From NCBI RefSeq assembly GCF_018687715.1, contig NC_056752.1, positions 39,964,501 to 40,028,500 on the forward strand: a DNA stretch of 64,000 nucleotides, read 5' to 3'. Below are positions 33,257 to 45,179 of the stretch, in pieces. Within the stretch, counting starts at the first letter, position 1; every line of letters starts with the position of its first letter. The notes below the pieces were generated by a model. The model saw nothing but the letters and a program-made list of their open reading frames with translations, did no database searches and was not told where the DNA came from. The stretch comes from Carya illinoinensis (lineage: Eukaryota > Streptophyta > Magnoliopsida > Fagales > Juglandaceae). The position numbers and the translations under genes were made by a program.

Positions 33257-35636
33257 TGTGATGCCCCCAACTCCCATGTACGGACAAGTGGAAATCGAGG
33301 CATTGGGATGATAACAACACGGGTCACACATCTCATCGCCAAGTGCCAAGTGTGTATACATGCAACAAGTGTACAATAAAATCACGCAGTGGATAATAAA
33401 AGTCTTATAACTAAGTACCAGAATTTTTGTTTAAATACAAACTCGTTTAAATCATACATAATAAAATATCACAAGTCTCAAATATTGTTTCAAAACCAAA
33501 TTACAAGACATAAAAACTAGTAGAGATAATTTTGAACATAAACAACTCCAAGTCAATACTCTGACGGAGCCGCCTCCTTGGGATCAGCCTCCTCCTCCTC
33601 CTCCTCAACTTCTGCATCAAAATCTACAGTACCAAAAATAGTGCCGCAGGTAAGTAATAATCCAAACGCCACAAGATAAAAATATATTAAACTCAACAAT
33701 ATGCATAAAAGGATACCAAATGCACATGTCCCATAAATCCACATTTTTCCACGCACGCCAAAAATCTCATTTTGACCCAAAACATTTCCTTTAAACATAT
33801 CCTCACCATTATCCCAGATAATGGCCCAAAATCAAAACTCGTCATTTTCCTAGAAAATGGGTCATAACCAATATCCAAAACCAGTTCCAATAAAATGCAT
33901 GCACCATGATCTCCCTTAGGGATCATCCGCACACTCTGGCTCCTGTGCCACATTGCAGGTAACGATTACGCATGTTACACCTAAACGAGTGATACCCAGT
34001 CTCGCGCTCAGCGCGTACCTGGACTAGGTCATCCTCTAGTCCCCACCAGTCGAGGAACCACGGAGTCAACACGACAGCATTACCATATCGTGCGATCCGG
34101 TCATCACCCAGCAACAACCCAAAGGATGTCACTTAGTATTATCCACTCCCGAGTGATTAGAGGAGCTCTACCGAGATAATACCTCATCCCAGCTTGGGGT
34201 CGTGATACACACGCACCCGAAAATACATTTACACAGATAAAACCAGTTTTCTCAATTTAACACATGCACATATATGCACCATGCAATGCACACCTCAAGA
34301 CCAAATTTAACCAACAAAACTCAACATCAACAATAATCAAACAACTCCATCCTCAAGTCCATCCAACCCCCGACTCCTCGGACTTAGTCCAAAATAACCA
34401 ACCAATCATAGTTTATTGTAAAGCAATAATATATTTAAATCTAAAATGAAGTTTGGAAAATACTTACAGTGCTTTAAAGACAAATTCCTGAAAGATCAAA
34501 CGCCAACTTTAACTCCCAAAGCTAGCTTGAAAATACACTACCCAAAATACAATTTTTACACTAAAATGGGTTTCGAAAACAAAGGGATTTTAAGGTGGGA
34601 TTTTCGGATTTAAAGGCTGATTTTTCTGAAACAACACTTGAAGATGATGGCTAGAGATATAGTTACACGACAAGGGAAAACAAAGGCCAAGAACACACGC
34701 ACGACTTGCTCAAAAATAGGGCACGAAAATGAGGCTTTCAAACACAACTAGACTCAAAAATACTAGAGGAAAAAGAGGGAAAACGAGCAAGAAAGTGAAG
34801 CCAAAAACAAAATCTAATTTCGGTACAAAACAGAGCATTGGTTGGAGAGGAGAACACCCGAAAATCACAAGGTTTACCCACAAATCTTGCACACAAAAAA
34901 ACCTAAGAAAAAGAAAGAAACTACGCATGGAAGTGTGGCAAAAAACAGAGCATTGGCTCACGGATTCACCCGAACAAAAATGGAGGAAGGATTCGACTCA
35001 AAGGTTGAAGAAGATTCAGAAAATTTCCCAGGAAAGAAGAAGATCAACCGGCCCAACAAGAGGGGAAGAAAAGAAGATAAAACCGAAAGAAATGAAGAGA
35101 AGAAGGAAGGAGAAGCAACAACAGCTGAACGGAAAAGAAGAAAAAGAAAAGAAAGAGGTGGACGGCGCTGAAGGAGAAGGAAAAGAAGAAGCCCTAAGGC
35201 ACTAAAACGACGTCGTTTTGGATAAGTTGAGGGGCTGGGCTTATGGGTCATGGGCTGGGCCCGGAATTGGTTGGGTTTGGGTCCGAAAATACAGGAAAAA
35301 AGAGAAATAAAAAGAGTCCAATCCAAAAAAACAAAGAACCAAGAAATAAAAATGTACAATAAAAAATAATTAAAAGCTAAGTAAAAAAAACACTACAACT
35401 CAATATTAATAAAATAAAATATTTAAAGCCTAACAATAGAATATATATAAAGTATAGAGTAATTTAAATGTGAAATAGTAACTAATAACAAGAAAGCACA
35501 TTAAAATAATTTACACGACTTAAAATCATAAAAAGAACCCAATGAATAACACATTAAATTTAAAACAAAAGAGTCATAAACCATAATAAATAAAATAATC
35601 TTTCTATACAAATACACGTAAAAACAGGGTATCACA
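33257..35636 (-). mobile_element. 2.4-kb gypsy-type solo LTR inside the LINE, perfect TCTTT target duplication
   Basis: Ends TGTGATGCCC (33257) and GGGTATCACA (35636) are flanked by TCTTT on both sides (33252-33256 and 35637-35641). Read on the minus strand it starts TGTGATACCCTG and ends GGGGGCATCACA, like the Tekay/Del type LTR ends. No coding region, primer site or second LTR is present. A palindromic AAAACGACGTCGTTTT at about 35204-35219 is a motif seen in other plant LTRs. ORFs of up to 158 codons within it (34729-35359) are compositional and have no domain. Confidence 0.87.
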
Positions 35637-35641
35637 TCTTT

Positions 35642-37140
35642 GAATTCTTCCACTATGTTCACTGCAGTTTCTACAACCAATCTTGGACTAGCAAAATCTT
35701 ATTCAAAAAGAAATTTATTCCTTCTAAACCAAATCATTTTCATAATCAACCCTACTACTTCTAGTTATTGTCTGTCACATTTCCTCCTCAAAGACCACCA
35801 AAACTACATAAAGTCATTTTCTCCACTTGAACTTTTCTTAAAAATACTTCCTTTTTCTACCCAAACATCTTAAGCAGAAGGACATCTCCAAATGGCATGC
35901 ATTAATGATTCATCTTCCACTAGGCATACGGGACATAAAGGTGTATCAACCACCTATCTTCTATATAAATTTTGTCTAGTAGGTAAAATATTGTTGCAAG
36001 CTTTCCACAAGAAAAATCTTTTGGACCCTTGTACCTCCAACTCTTCGATATGCTTCCATACACAAACTTTATCGTTAGCTCTTGAAGACTCTCCCTAAGT
36101 ATTCTTCTTAAGTGTTTGTGCCAAGTGATAAGCACTCTTGACTGTAAATATACCATTTTTGCTATAAATCCAAGCTTGCTTGTCTTCTCCCCCCATTCTA
36201 CTAATCGGGGGAATATAAGATCTATCTCATCCTTCTCAAAAATCTTAGACATAAGAGGCACATTTCACTCCTTTGTTTCATCCAAAATTAGCTTGCTAAC
36301 AATAGTTGTAGGTTCCAACATCTTAATAAGGGACTGAATTTTGAAAGATGACTTCTTTGGAATCTACCAAATTTTAATGTTCTTCCCATCCCAACTCTCC
36401 ATTTCAATCCCTCCCTTAGTAGGCCCACTGCAGCACACATACTCTTCCAAATAAAAGAAGATAACTGCCTTGTCTTTGCTTCCAATATGCTAGAGTTCTT
36501 GAAGTACTAGCTTGTGAATACGCTAGCTACCAATGAGTTAGGATATTGTAGCATTTTCCAACACTGTTTAGTCAGTAAAGCTATGTTGAAATCCTTAAAT
36601 CTCAAAATCCTAGGCCTCTCCCAAATTTAGATTTCCCCAACTAACTCCACTTCCTCCAATCGATTCCTCTTTCTCTGTTTTTGTTTCCCCACCAGAACTT
36701 AGCAATGGTGGCTACCATATCTTGACACAGCTTTCTTGACAGTTTGAATACACTTATTGTGTATGTAGGTATTGCTTGTAACATTGCCTTGATCAATACC
36801 TCTTTTCCAGCTTTAGATAAGAAATTATTGTTCCAGCTTTGGATTTTCTTCCATATCCTTTCCTTTATGCCTTGAAAAGTTTGATACGTTGATTTACCAA
36901 TCATAGCTGGAAGTCTCAGGTACTTGTCATATCCTCCTTTCTCCTCCACACCTCCTACATCAGTGATTAATTTCCTTAAGCTAGCATCTGTATTAGAGCT
37001 AAAATAAATGGTGGTCTTTTGATTATTAAGAGATTGACTCGAGGCCCTTTCATATGTTTGCAAAATGGCCTGAAGTATTAGCCATTCCTCCTTCTACAAA
37101 AAATAACATTATCATCAGCAAATAACAAGTAGTTAGTTGA
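35642..37140 (-). pseudogene. LINE ORF2: end of RT domain and zinc-binding region
   Basis: On the minus strand the RT active-site box reads LLFADDNVIF near 37125. It is followed, after a frameshift, by QTYERASSQSLNNQKTT, WKKIQSWNNNFLSKAGKEV and FWWGNKNRERGIDWRKW (to about 36650). Below come the degenerate segments WGEKTSKLGFIAKMVYL (near 36180) and WKACN-type zf-RVT sequence around 35900-36000. Many stops and frameshifts. The copy is 5' truncated at about 37140, as is usual for LINEs. Confidence 0.85.
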
Positions 37141-37971
37141 AACCAAAGATCTCTCTTGAAAAAAGTATTTTGAAATTACTTATGCTTATAAGACAAACAA
37201 TTAAAAGGATAGAATAGATTTCACCAACACATGTTTTGCCACGTGTGCCTGAAATTATTAAAATTGAAATATTACTTTCAACTACTACTTAAATACAACA
37301 CATTGTCTAAAATAAACAGTGCACGTGACACATTTTTTACATTAGAACTTAATAAACAGAACATTATAACTCTTAAGAAGTTGGAAGTGTAATGTCTCAA
37401 TTTTGATGGTTTAAGCATCTGTTTGGGATTGCATTAAGGGTATTAAAAATGCTTAAATTGACTTAAAAATTCTTTAATGATAAAATTAAGTTGTTTGAGT
37501 GTTACATATTAAACTACTTTTTATTATCAAATCAGTTAAAAAGTACAATTGAGGAAAATCATCATTTTAATTTTTTTTCTCAAACATGCTTTTTTGGATA
37601 ATGTTAAAAAAGACTATATATGAGTGAATATACCCATACAATTTTCAGATAATTATAATTTTCAAAAGATCAAGAATATGATCACAATTTTTAAAAATCA
37701 ACTGGTCTTTTATGTTATTTCTATATCAAAAAAATATTTTTTCAATTTATTTTCAAATAAATATAATATATTTAAAAGTGTTTTAGATATATGATTGGTA
37801 AATAGATTTTTAATAATAGAATTTATTAGTTAAGTTTTAAGTTATAAACCCTAAAGTTAAAAACTATATTACTCACTACGATTACAAATATGCACTAAGT
37901 GTGGGATTAGAGCATTAAAACTGTATTTTTATTTAAAAATAATAAATAAGATATTAAAAAGATATAGGCTT
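37141..37971. other. AT-rich stretch, possibly short hAT-like elements
   Basis: No ORF of note. A segment starting ATCTGTTTGGGATTGCATTAAG (about 37410) resembles ends of AT-rich hAT-type MITEs, but I could not find a convincing mate. Otherwise nothing recognised. Confidence 0.4.
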
Positions 37972-38160
37972 TGCTACATACAGTCGGCAAATGCAGTCGG
38001 CTATACGGAATGAATAAAAAAAATTATAAAAAAATTTGTTTATATTCAGGGGGACCTACATGAATAAAAAAAAGTTATAAAAATAATTTTTTTTCATGTA
38101 GGTCCCGTATTAATTCACTTTTTTACAGCCGACTGCATCTGCCGACTGCAAAAAGTATTT
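37972..38160. mobile_element. foldback MITE with CAGTCGGC repeats
   Basis: The left arm CAGTCGGCAAATGCAGTCGG at 37981 pairs with CCGACTGCATCTGCCGACTG (38129-38148). An inner pair ACCTACATGAA/TTCATGTAGGT flanks the loop. The whole is about 180 bp and would form a long hairpin. The outer GCTACATACAGTC matches the small MITE at 20955-21090, so both belong to one family. Confidence 0.75.
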
Positions 38161-38219
38161 CTCAAAAGATATAATAATAACAAAGGCTCAGAGCCGGTCG
38201 GGATGTAATACCCTTTTTC

Positions 38220-38516
38220 ACACCAGCCAATAGGATCGCAACATGTATGAGAGGTATTTGTCTTCCAATGGATCCTACCTCACGAAACCAACTCTATTCC
38301 TTTCCCTCACCTCTCTCCTCTCCTGATTCTCTGCTCTTCCTCTCCCCTCTCGATTCTCCGTTTCCGTCCCAATTTTCTTCTTTTCCTCTCCCCTCCCAAT
38401 TCTCTTCTTTCTCTCCTCTTCCATTTCTCTTCTCCCCTTTCTCTCTTCTCTCCCCCGCGCCCTATGCCCTTTCTCCTCTCCATCGAGTGATTTCGAAAGA
38501 ACCAACCCATTAACCT
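38220..38516 (+). other. pyrimidine-rich block ending in a donor-like GTAAGT
   Basis: A nearly pure CT stretch (38290-38480) ends at CCATTAACCT followed by GTAAGTTT, a good splice donor sequence. In composition it resembles a plant 5' leader exon. It lies about 850 bp upstream of the MRS2-like exon remnants and could be their first exon, but I cannot show this. Open frames across it are low-complexity. Confidence 0.35.
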
Positions 38517-39363
38517 GTAAGTTTATTTTGTTTATTATGCATTCTGGATTTAAGGTCGATTTCGTTTGGGCATATATTTATGGTCGACTTTATGAAAATT
38601 GATGGCACATTAAACAAATTAACCATGGTATTTGCTATTTTATAAGTTACTTTTTAATTTGTTTGTATGTTTTGTCTATTGGTACTTTTCAGTGGATTCT
38701 TTTTTACTGATATGAGACATGTGATAGTTGAAAAAACCATGAAGGGCAGATGCTAGTAATCAATGACTGATGAGTAATTTTTGAATTGACTAGTGGGGAG
38801 ATAAGTTGGAACTCCGGTTTTTGTTTCTGGAACTAGTCTGTTAGTTTGCTGAACAAATTGTTATATTGTGACTTTGAAAGTTCTCTTTCTTTTTATAAGC
38901 AGAAGTATCTTGACATTATCAGTATAATGGCTTGGGGCTATACATGCATAGATGGAAAATTCTTTCCAGGTTTCTCTTAGGTCTTCTATACATGGGTCTA
39001 TAACAGTATCTATGTTTTACGTATGTATTTATTGTTTAGTACAGTAATGTGCTTGTTCCTTTTAAACATTCACTGAAATCCTGGTGCTAAATTTCATTTG
39101 CAATTTTGCATAGCCTGGACATTGTCGGCAAGACCAGAATACAATAACCCCCTTTGGAAACGTAGGCCTAATGAAAAGTTGAACTAAAACAAGGACGCCT
39201 TTTGTGATATTTGTTGCTCATTTTTCCTCGCGCATGATTTTGTCTGTTCAATTCAAATAACTCCTGATGTATGTTTAAGTTTAAAAAAGTAGCTAATCCT
39301 TTTTAAGTTGATAATTCTTTTATCGTACTTAATAACTTTTTAATTGCTTATTTTGAGCTGCAG

Positions 39364-39527
39364 CTGAGAGAATACATTAATGATACAGAAGATTACATCA
39401 TTAATATTCAGGTAACCAATCAAGAATTTAAGATTTTTTATTCCCGGCCGTTGGAGCATCTTATATGATCTGGAATAAAACTTCAATTATTCTGCAACTC
39501 GACAATCATCAAAATTAGCTAATTCAG
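39364..39527 (+). pseudogene. relic of two consecutive exons of an MRS2/CorA-type magnesium transporter
   Basis: Bases 39364-39411 lie between TTGAGCTGCAG and GTAACC and read LREYINDTEDYIINIQ. Bases 39498-39527 read LDNHQN, a stop, then LIQ, followed by GTGC. MRS2 proteins have, just before the first membrane helix, a segment of the form LR(D/E)YIDDTEDYINIQ followed by LDNHRNQLIQ, with exon borders at these places. Here an extra Ile codon, a stop at the usual Gln, and a lost acceptor AG (TGCAA instead of TGCAG) show it is decayed. No GMN motif or membrane helices follow. It is a fragment left by a partial duplication or transposon capture. Confidence 0.72.
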
Positions 39528-39882
39528 GTGCTTTAAACTTCCTTGTGTAATCTTGTACTTGGGGATATTGCTAAGTCCTGGAATTTTCTGACTTATGACA
39601 AATTGAGATGAGATGAGATGGTGACATTACACGTCCACGAGAGTTTAGACCACTAGATTGGTTCTATTCTCAGGGTCTCAAAAAGTAAAGAATCTATGAG
39701 CAACATTCCTTCCATATGGACAAAAAAATAACTAGGGAACACATAGCTGCCATATGATTCTAAGTCCCAACACACCAAAATCCCACTTTTCAGACTTTTT
39801 TGGAGCTAGCTACCTTGTTTGTTTGCTACTACATGTAATGGATGATTAATGTATCTAATCCAATTGCATTCTTTGCAGCAAT

Positions 39883-40117
39883 ATGGAAAGTAGTGAATGA
39901 GACACCATATCTAGTATACAATCTATGAGGGCAAAAGATGAAGTGATCTCCGGACGAAGACCACTATATTATTGTGGCATTCCTTCCAAATTGCGGACGT
40001 CGGATAATCCAAAAAGTTTTGGTTGGTGGTTTTTGAATTGACCATATTAGAAGGTTAAAAAACAGTGTGGATTTTTCGAATAAGTTGATCGTGAAATGAA
40101 ACAACCGGATTGTTGTA
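39883..40117 (+). pseudogene. GRF-type zinc-finger ORF, degenerate
   Basis: A reading from ATG at 39883 (preceded by TTCTTTGCAG, acceptor-like) gives RRPLYYCGIPSKLRTS, NPKSFGWWF, then KKQCGFFE and VDREMKQ. The pattern C-x-C/G...LRTS...NP(G)xxF...CGFFxW is the GRF zinc finger (Pfam zf-GRF), common in small plant proteins and in transposon ORFs. Stops stand at codon 6 (TGA), within the finger (TGA, TAG) and where the GFFEW Trp should be (TAA). The second Cys and the arginine pair of the motif are lost. Not functional. Confidence 0.7.
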
Positions 40118-40753
40118 AGTAAACCTTGGAATTAGGACAATGAAGAAATGAAATGATAGCATATGAATGTACAAGAATAGAACACGCAAAATTCTAATCA
40201 ATGAAAAAGAAGTACAAAAGCGTATTGATTGCGTTTTAGGTTTTATTTATTGAGTTATTAGTTAGTCTAAACTTTTTTAAAGTCAATGATAATGTAAATC
40301 TTTTAATGCTACATTAAGATGTACTTGGCTTATTAAGTTGTATTTATTTTCTGAATCAGTGCACATGGGTTGTTGCAGGCTGCATTCAAGTTGTATTATC
40401 AAGTTGTATTTGTTGAAGACTAAATCATATTTTCATCTAGTTATGCTTTTATATATATACACATCCCTTGAACTTTAAGATATTATACACATATCTTAAC
40501 ATAAGCTAGGTATTGAACTTTCAAATGTCATGGCCTGTTTTAATGTCACAGGCATTTTGGTGCTTGAATCTATCTTATTTATGTAAGCATGGAACTTTCT
40601 GGAAGTATCTGCTTTAGAGGTTGATACATATCTTTTCATTCAATGCGTACTAGAGTATAATGCTTAGTATTGTCCTCCAAAGTCGCCAACAATAGTTTGA
40701 ATTGCAATTTCTTATCTACCGAATCCAATAACTATAGCTGACCAAGATGACAG
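40118..40753. other. AT-rich stretch, nothing recognised
   Basis: Between the GRF relic and element D copy 2 I see no ORF, terminal repeat or RNA gene. Confidence 0.45.
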
Positions 40754-42160
40754 TGATCGGTGCAAAACTGCAAGTATATAGTATCGTAGTTTTATAGTAA
40801 AGTAATGAGAAGAGTATCGTTTTTAGGAATTGATAACTTATTTTTGACAAGTATTGAAATTATACTAATCTCGACTTTATTTAGAAAAGTCACTACAATT
40901 TTTGTAATTGCAATTTGAAATAAAATCAATTCAAAGAAGATATTCAAAGGACAAGAAAACTATTGTTCAAAAATCAAATTAATGAGAAAGAAAACTTCTA
41001 CGAACTCGATTTCACCTAATCCCTCAGTATGTTTTACTCATCTAACTAATTGAATTTAATTCTCTCTATTTGTTAGTAAATCTCTAAAAGTCTCTTTCGA
41101 TGGTCAATTGATAATATTCTTATTCATCATTTTACATAAAAAGTATGCAAATTAATAAAGCAATAAAGCATTAAGACCAACGATTTTAATACTACATAAG
41201 TTCATACAAGTCTTTCGATCTTTATATTTACCTACGCCGAAATATCTAAGATCTATCTTATAATTCCCTCTTTCGATAGCAAATCACAATATTAAAATCA
41301 TCTAATTAATGGTCAGTTAATTAGAAGTAATAAGTTCATAATAAATCAAACAAATATAGAAAAGAATTACTTTAAATTAGCATAGAAAAGTAAGTATAGT
41401 TTAGAATTAAATTATATCGTTTTCTTAAAATAAGGAAAATTTAGTTAATACCAAAAATTAAATTCAACATAAACGAATTCACCATAATTTTTCTGAAAAG
41501 AATTGAAGGAAATTAACACTAAAAAAAAAATACTCGTCATAGTCCGCATTGTCGTCCTCCAAGTCACAGTGTCCTTCTCTTTTTTTCTATTCCTTCCATT
41601 CTCTTTTTTTATTTTTTTTCATGCTGTGTTCCATGCAAAACAAGAGTAAAAAAATCTCTCCGTCCTTTTCAAAATGGATAAAATCAAATATTATTGCCAG
41701 TGTCTCGTTCCGTTAGTTCTGCTTGGTGCGTGTTGCAACTGGCTCCAACATTCAAAAATAGAAACTAGTCTTCCATCCTTGCGTCTAGCCTCCAAAATGG
41801 AAAATAAAATTAAATAAATTCCAAGGCTGCTACTCGTTATATGTGGATCCAAACTAAACCGCTAGCTTCCTTCACCGTGTTGCATGCCAGCTTGCATCTC
41901 AATGTCAAGTCAAACCCAAAAAAGTTTAGCGTCCATTTCAATGCCAAGTCAAATCCAAAAACTTCTTCATTCAATTCAAATTAAGGACCCCACGTTGCAT
42001 GCCTCCACTTTTTCAATGGTAAGCGTCCTTTCTCTTTTTTTTTTCTTGTTTTTAGATTCATTCAATTTTGACTTTTAATTTCAACTTAATCTTTATCTTT
42101 AAAATAGTTCTGATGACCAGCTCTCATATTCAGATAAATTTTCATTTAAATAAGAGAGAG
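40754..42160 (+). mobile_element. element D, copy 2 (3' truncated)
   Basis: It begins TGATCGGTGCAAAACTGCAAG and follows copy 1 (12519-14088) through GAGAAGAGTATCG, the TTTCGATAGCAAATCACAA stretch and TCTGATGACCAGCTCTCATATTCAGATAAAT, where copy 1 reaches about 13905. Similarity fades after about 42160, so about 150 bp of the 3' end, including the TTTATCA terminus, is missing. The (CT)n run of copy 1 is absent. Many scattered differences and small indels are consistent with an old family. Confidence 0.8.
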
Positions 42161-42461
42161 TCCTTTAGAAAATTAAATTGTGATCTACAACATGTGAGTG
42201 TATACTTAATGTTGCTCAAAGTCATATGTGGCAGTGGTGATTTGTTGGTGTAAAAGACTATGTGACACCCGATCGGCTCTAAGTCTTTCCCTATAATAAT
42301 ACCTACTCATAGTAAGAATTGTGGGCATCTCTATTAGAGGGGCTACAGTGCCACTAAAAAATACGGCTTATTCAAAATTTAAACGAGAGGCGGGATGAAT
42401 GAAAGGAGTCTCTCTCCTCCTCCACTCTCCACATGGAGAATGGCTCTTCTTGGATGCCTAG

Positions 42462-42779
42462 TGTTGAAGTGTCCCATATTAATGCCAGTTAAGTATAAGG
42501 GAAAATCCCACATTTTGAGGTAGTTTTAGGAGTTAAGACAGGGTCATAACCACCCAATACTGGTATTAGAACCTAACTTTAGCAACAATCTCAACCCAAC
42601 AGTCTACGGGAGAAACAAGTTATTGCTGTTCTGATCGAGAACTCGATGTGTGAGGGAGATATTATTGGGATAGTCCCACATCGATTGTGGAATGGGTTGA
42701 TGGTTAGTATAAGTGTAAGATAAAGTCTTATCCCTTGAACTAGCTTTTAGGATTGAAAGATGACCATGACCACTCAACA
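42462..42779 (+). mobile_element. TRIM-like miniature LTR element
   Basis: A repeat of about 100-117 bp occurs twice. The first copy runs from TGTTGAAGTGTCCCATATTA (42462) to ACCACCCAATA (42559). The second runs from TATTGGGATAGTCCCACATCG (about 42663) to ACCACTCAACA (42779). After the first copy TGGTATTAGAACC (42561) is a primer binding site of the initiator-Met type with two transitions. Before the second copy, TGTGAGGGAGATA is purine-rich. There is no coding capacity. The pattern is that of a terminal-repeat retrotransposon in miniature. Confidence 0.65.
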
Positions 42780-43020
42780 CATAGCGCATGTGGGAATTGC
42801 AGTATGTTTCACAAAGGTGTTTGGGGTCGATGATCTTGAAGTTCCACAAAAATTTTGAGTTCTAGCATTCATGAGAAGTTACATATTGATTGAAAGATAA
42901 ATAATATTTACGGTCTTAGAATGTATAAATTTTGTGCATTTCCTTTAAAAATTAATAAATCTAAAATTCACATAAAAAAATTTTTAATAATAGACTTCAA
43001 TTTTTTAAAAAAAATAAATT

Positions 43021-43505
43021 AAGGGTGTAAGTTGTTAGGTTCGGACAGGAAAAACTAACAGGACCAGATCAGAACAAACTCTAAAACAATCGGTCTCAGT
43101 CCTAAAAAGTGTGGACTGAATGGTATTCGGTCCAATCTCGAGGTATATAAATTTTGGACCGGACTAAATAGACCGAACTCATATATATATTTTTAATAGT
43201 TTAATATATTATTTTTATATAGTAATTATATAAGTTAATAATGTAATTTTTATCTAATTTATTAACATTAAACATATAAATTATTTTTTTAATGAATTAA
43301 TTACATAATCTATATTAATAGTTCACTTAATTTTAATTTAACAATTTAAATAAATTCTGTTATTAATTTATTTGAAAAAAAATGATGAAAGAAACAAAAA
43401 AAATAATTGTACTGGACCAGATCGATAGGGGACGGGTCCCTATGGATGTTCGGTCCAGTTCGATCTGAAAAAAATGATAGATCATTGTTGGTCCATCACA
43501 CCCTC
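43021..43505. mobile_element. hAT-like MITE with GGTCCGG-type arms
   Basis: The ends AAGGGTGTAAG (43021) and ATCACACCCTCG (43505) are roughly inverted. The subterminal regions carry GGTTCGGAC/GGACCGGAC-like clusters facing each other around an AT-rich core. The design matches element E and the half element at 48345, so these form one loose family. Confidence 0.55.
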
Positions 43506-45170
43506 GATCGGACTGATTTATATCTTTAAAATAAATACACAAGATTTACGTACTCTAAAAATATATCTAAATTGAAGTAAGAATATGATTATATCTAAAA
43601 TTCATCTAGAAGACACTTTTATTACCGCTTTCGAATTTTGGAAAGCTGCTGCATCCACCGAGAAATTTCTCTTGATAGTGCAAATTTTTTGTTTTTATTT
43701 TTTAGTTTTACAACACGTTTTTATGTATTTTAAAAAGATACAAAAAAAATAAAAACACAATAGAATAAAAAATAAACAAATATAAATATTAAAAAAAATA
43801 CACTCGGCAGCTTTTATCGTGGAATCACTCTTTAGTCTATGGACACATCATTTCGCTTTTGAATATGTATATGCGTTGACTCACTTTATGACTACATGCT
43901 TTAAAAATGTATTTAATATTATTAAAAAAAAGTTAGATGTATATCACATTCCACTGCCATAATCATTTTTCAATAAATTATCATTCATGTTTAATTGGTT
44001 TTGTAACTATTATAGGTAGGCGTGATGTTATTGGCTGCTTTGCCATTAGAGTATTGATATTGGTTTTTCTATATATATTTTTAAAATTATATTAATTTTA
44101 TATATATTAAAAAAAACTTTCATATTAAATTATATATCTTTAAATTAAATAATAATTAAATATTTTTTTTCTTAAAATTATTATTTTTTTATAGATTTTA
44201 CAATTAGACATGGCCACATGATGTCTTGACGTCAAAACTGTAAATTCTTCATCTGATATTGACATCAATTGATGTTAATGGAATCGAGGTTATCATTTTT
44301 CAAACAACATTAATGCTATACTCATCGCTATCAATATTACCGTTGATTTTTTTAAAATTAAAATATTAAAAAATTGAAAAAAATCACATTAAAATAACAA
44401 GCGGCGACTGGCGAGCTACCAGCCCCGCTTTTCCAAAAGCTACATATATAGGAGAAGGTAGGTGGGTCAACTGGTGGACTATTTGTGGGGTGGGGTGGGA
44501 GCGGCGATTTCGCTTGGATAATAAATTAATAGAAAAATTTAATTGTAAGTATAATTATATATTAATATATATTAATTTAATAAAATTAATTAAAAATTAT
44601 ATTTTATTAAAAATAATATTAATTTAAATTTTAAATATAAAATAATTAATTTTAATATATAGATCAGTACGTAATTTTATTTATATGTAATAAAATATCA
44701 ATTAAGTAGTACCACTCGTGTGTAAAGTGTTTAACAGACGCTCTGCAAAAAGCTAATTAAGTAGAGAATTAAAAAATAAAAGAGAAATTAAGGAAAAAGA
44801 GGATCAGTAAATTAATTATGAATTATATTCAAGTCTAATAATTAGTTAGGTGATTCAATTGTCGACCCCACCCTACGAATAGGAGCAAGTTAATAGATTA
44901 TCCATGTTGAAAAATTATGCGAGTAATATTATGGATAAGTTTTAGAGGGTCGAGGTTTTGCAACGTTACTTTATAAAAAGTAAATAAAATAATTATACTT
45001 TTACATTTTTTTATGCCTGACGTCTACTCTTTTTTCTTTTCTTTTTTTCTTTTCTTTTTTCAAGAAATCGTTTTATATAAGAACAACCACACTTATATTA
45101 TAGAATCAGATTAAATAATTTGTGAAATACAATCAAGATATGAATTTCACTAAACTATCATGTCATTAAA
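43506..45170. other. very AT-rich stretch
   Basis: No coding signal. A possible foldback element lies at about 43645-43815 (GCTGCTGCATCCACCGAG on the left and CTCGGCAGC on the right). TTTTCTTTTCTTTTTTTC runs near 45035 are low complexity. Confidence 0.45.
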
Positions 45171-45179
45171 ATGCTAGGC

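Noticed and set aside
34729..35359. ORFs of 109-158 codons rich in Lys/Arg or Phe/Leu
   Set aside because: They overlap on both strands inside a solo LTR with biased base composition and contain no domain.
38247..38513. 88-codon Ser/Pro/Leu-rich ORF and its Arg/Glu-rich complement
   Set aside because: Low-complexity translation of a pyrimidine tract; treated as a possible leader exon only.
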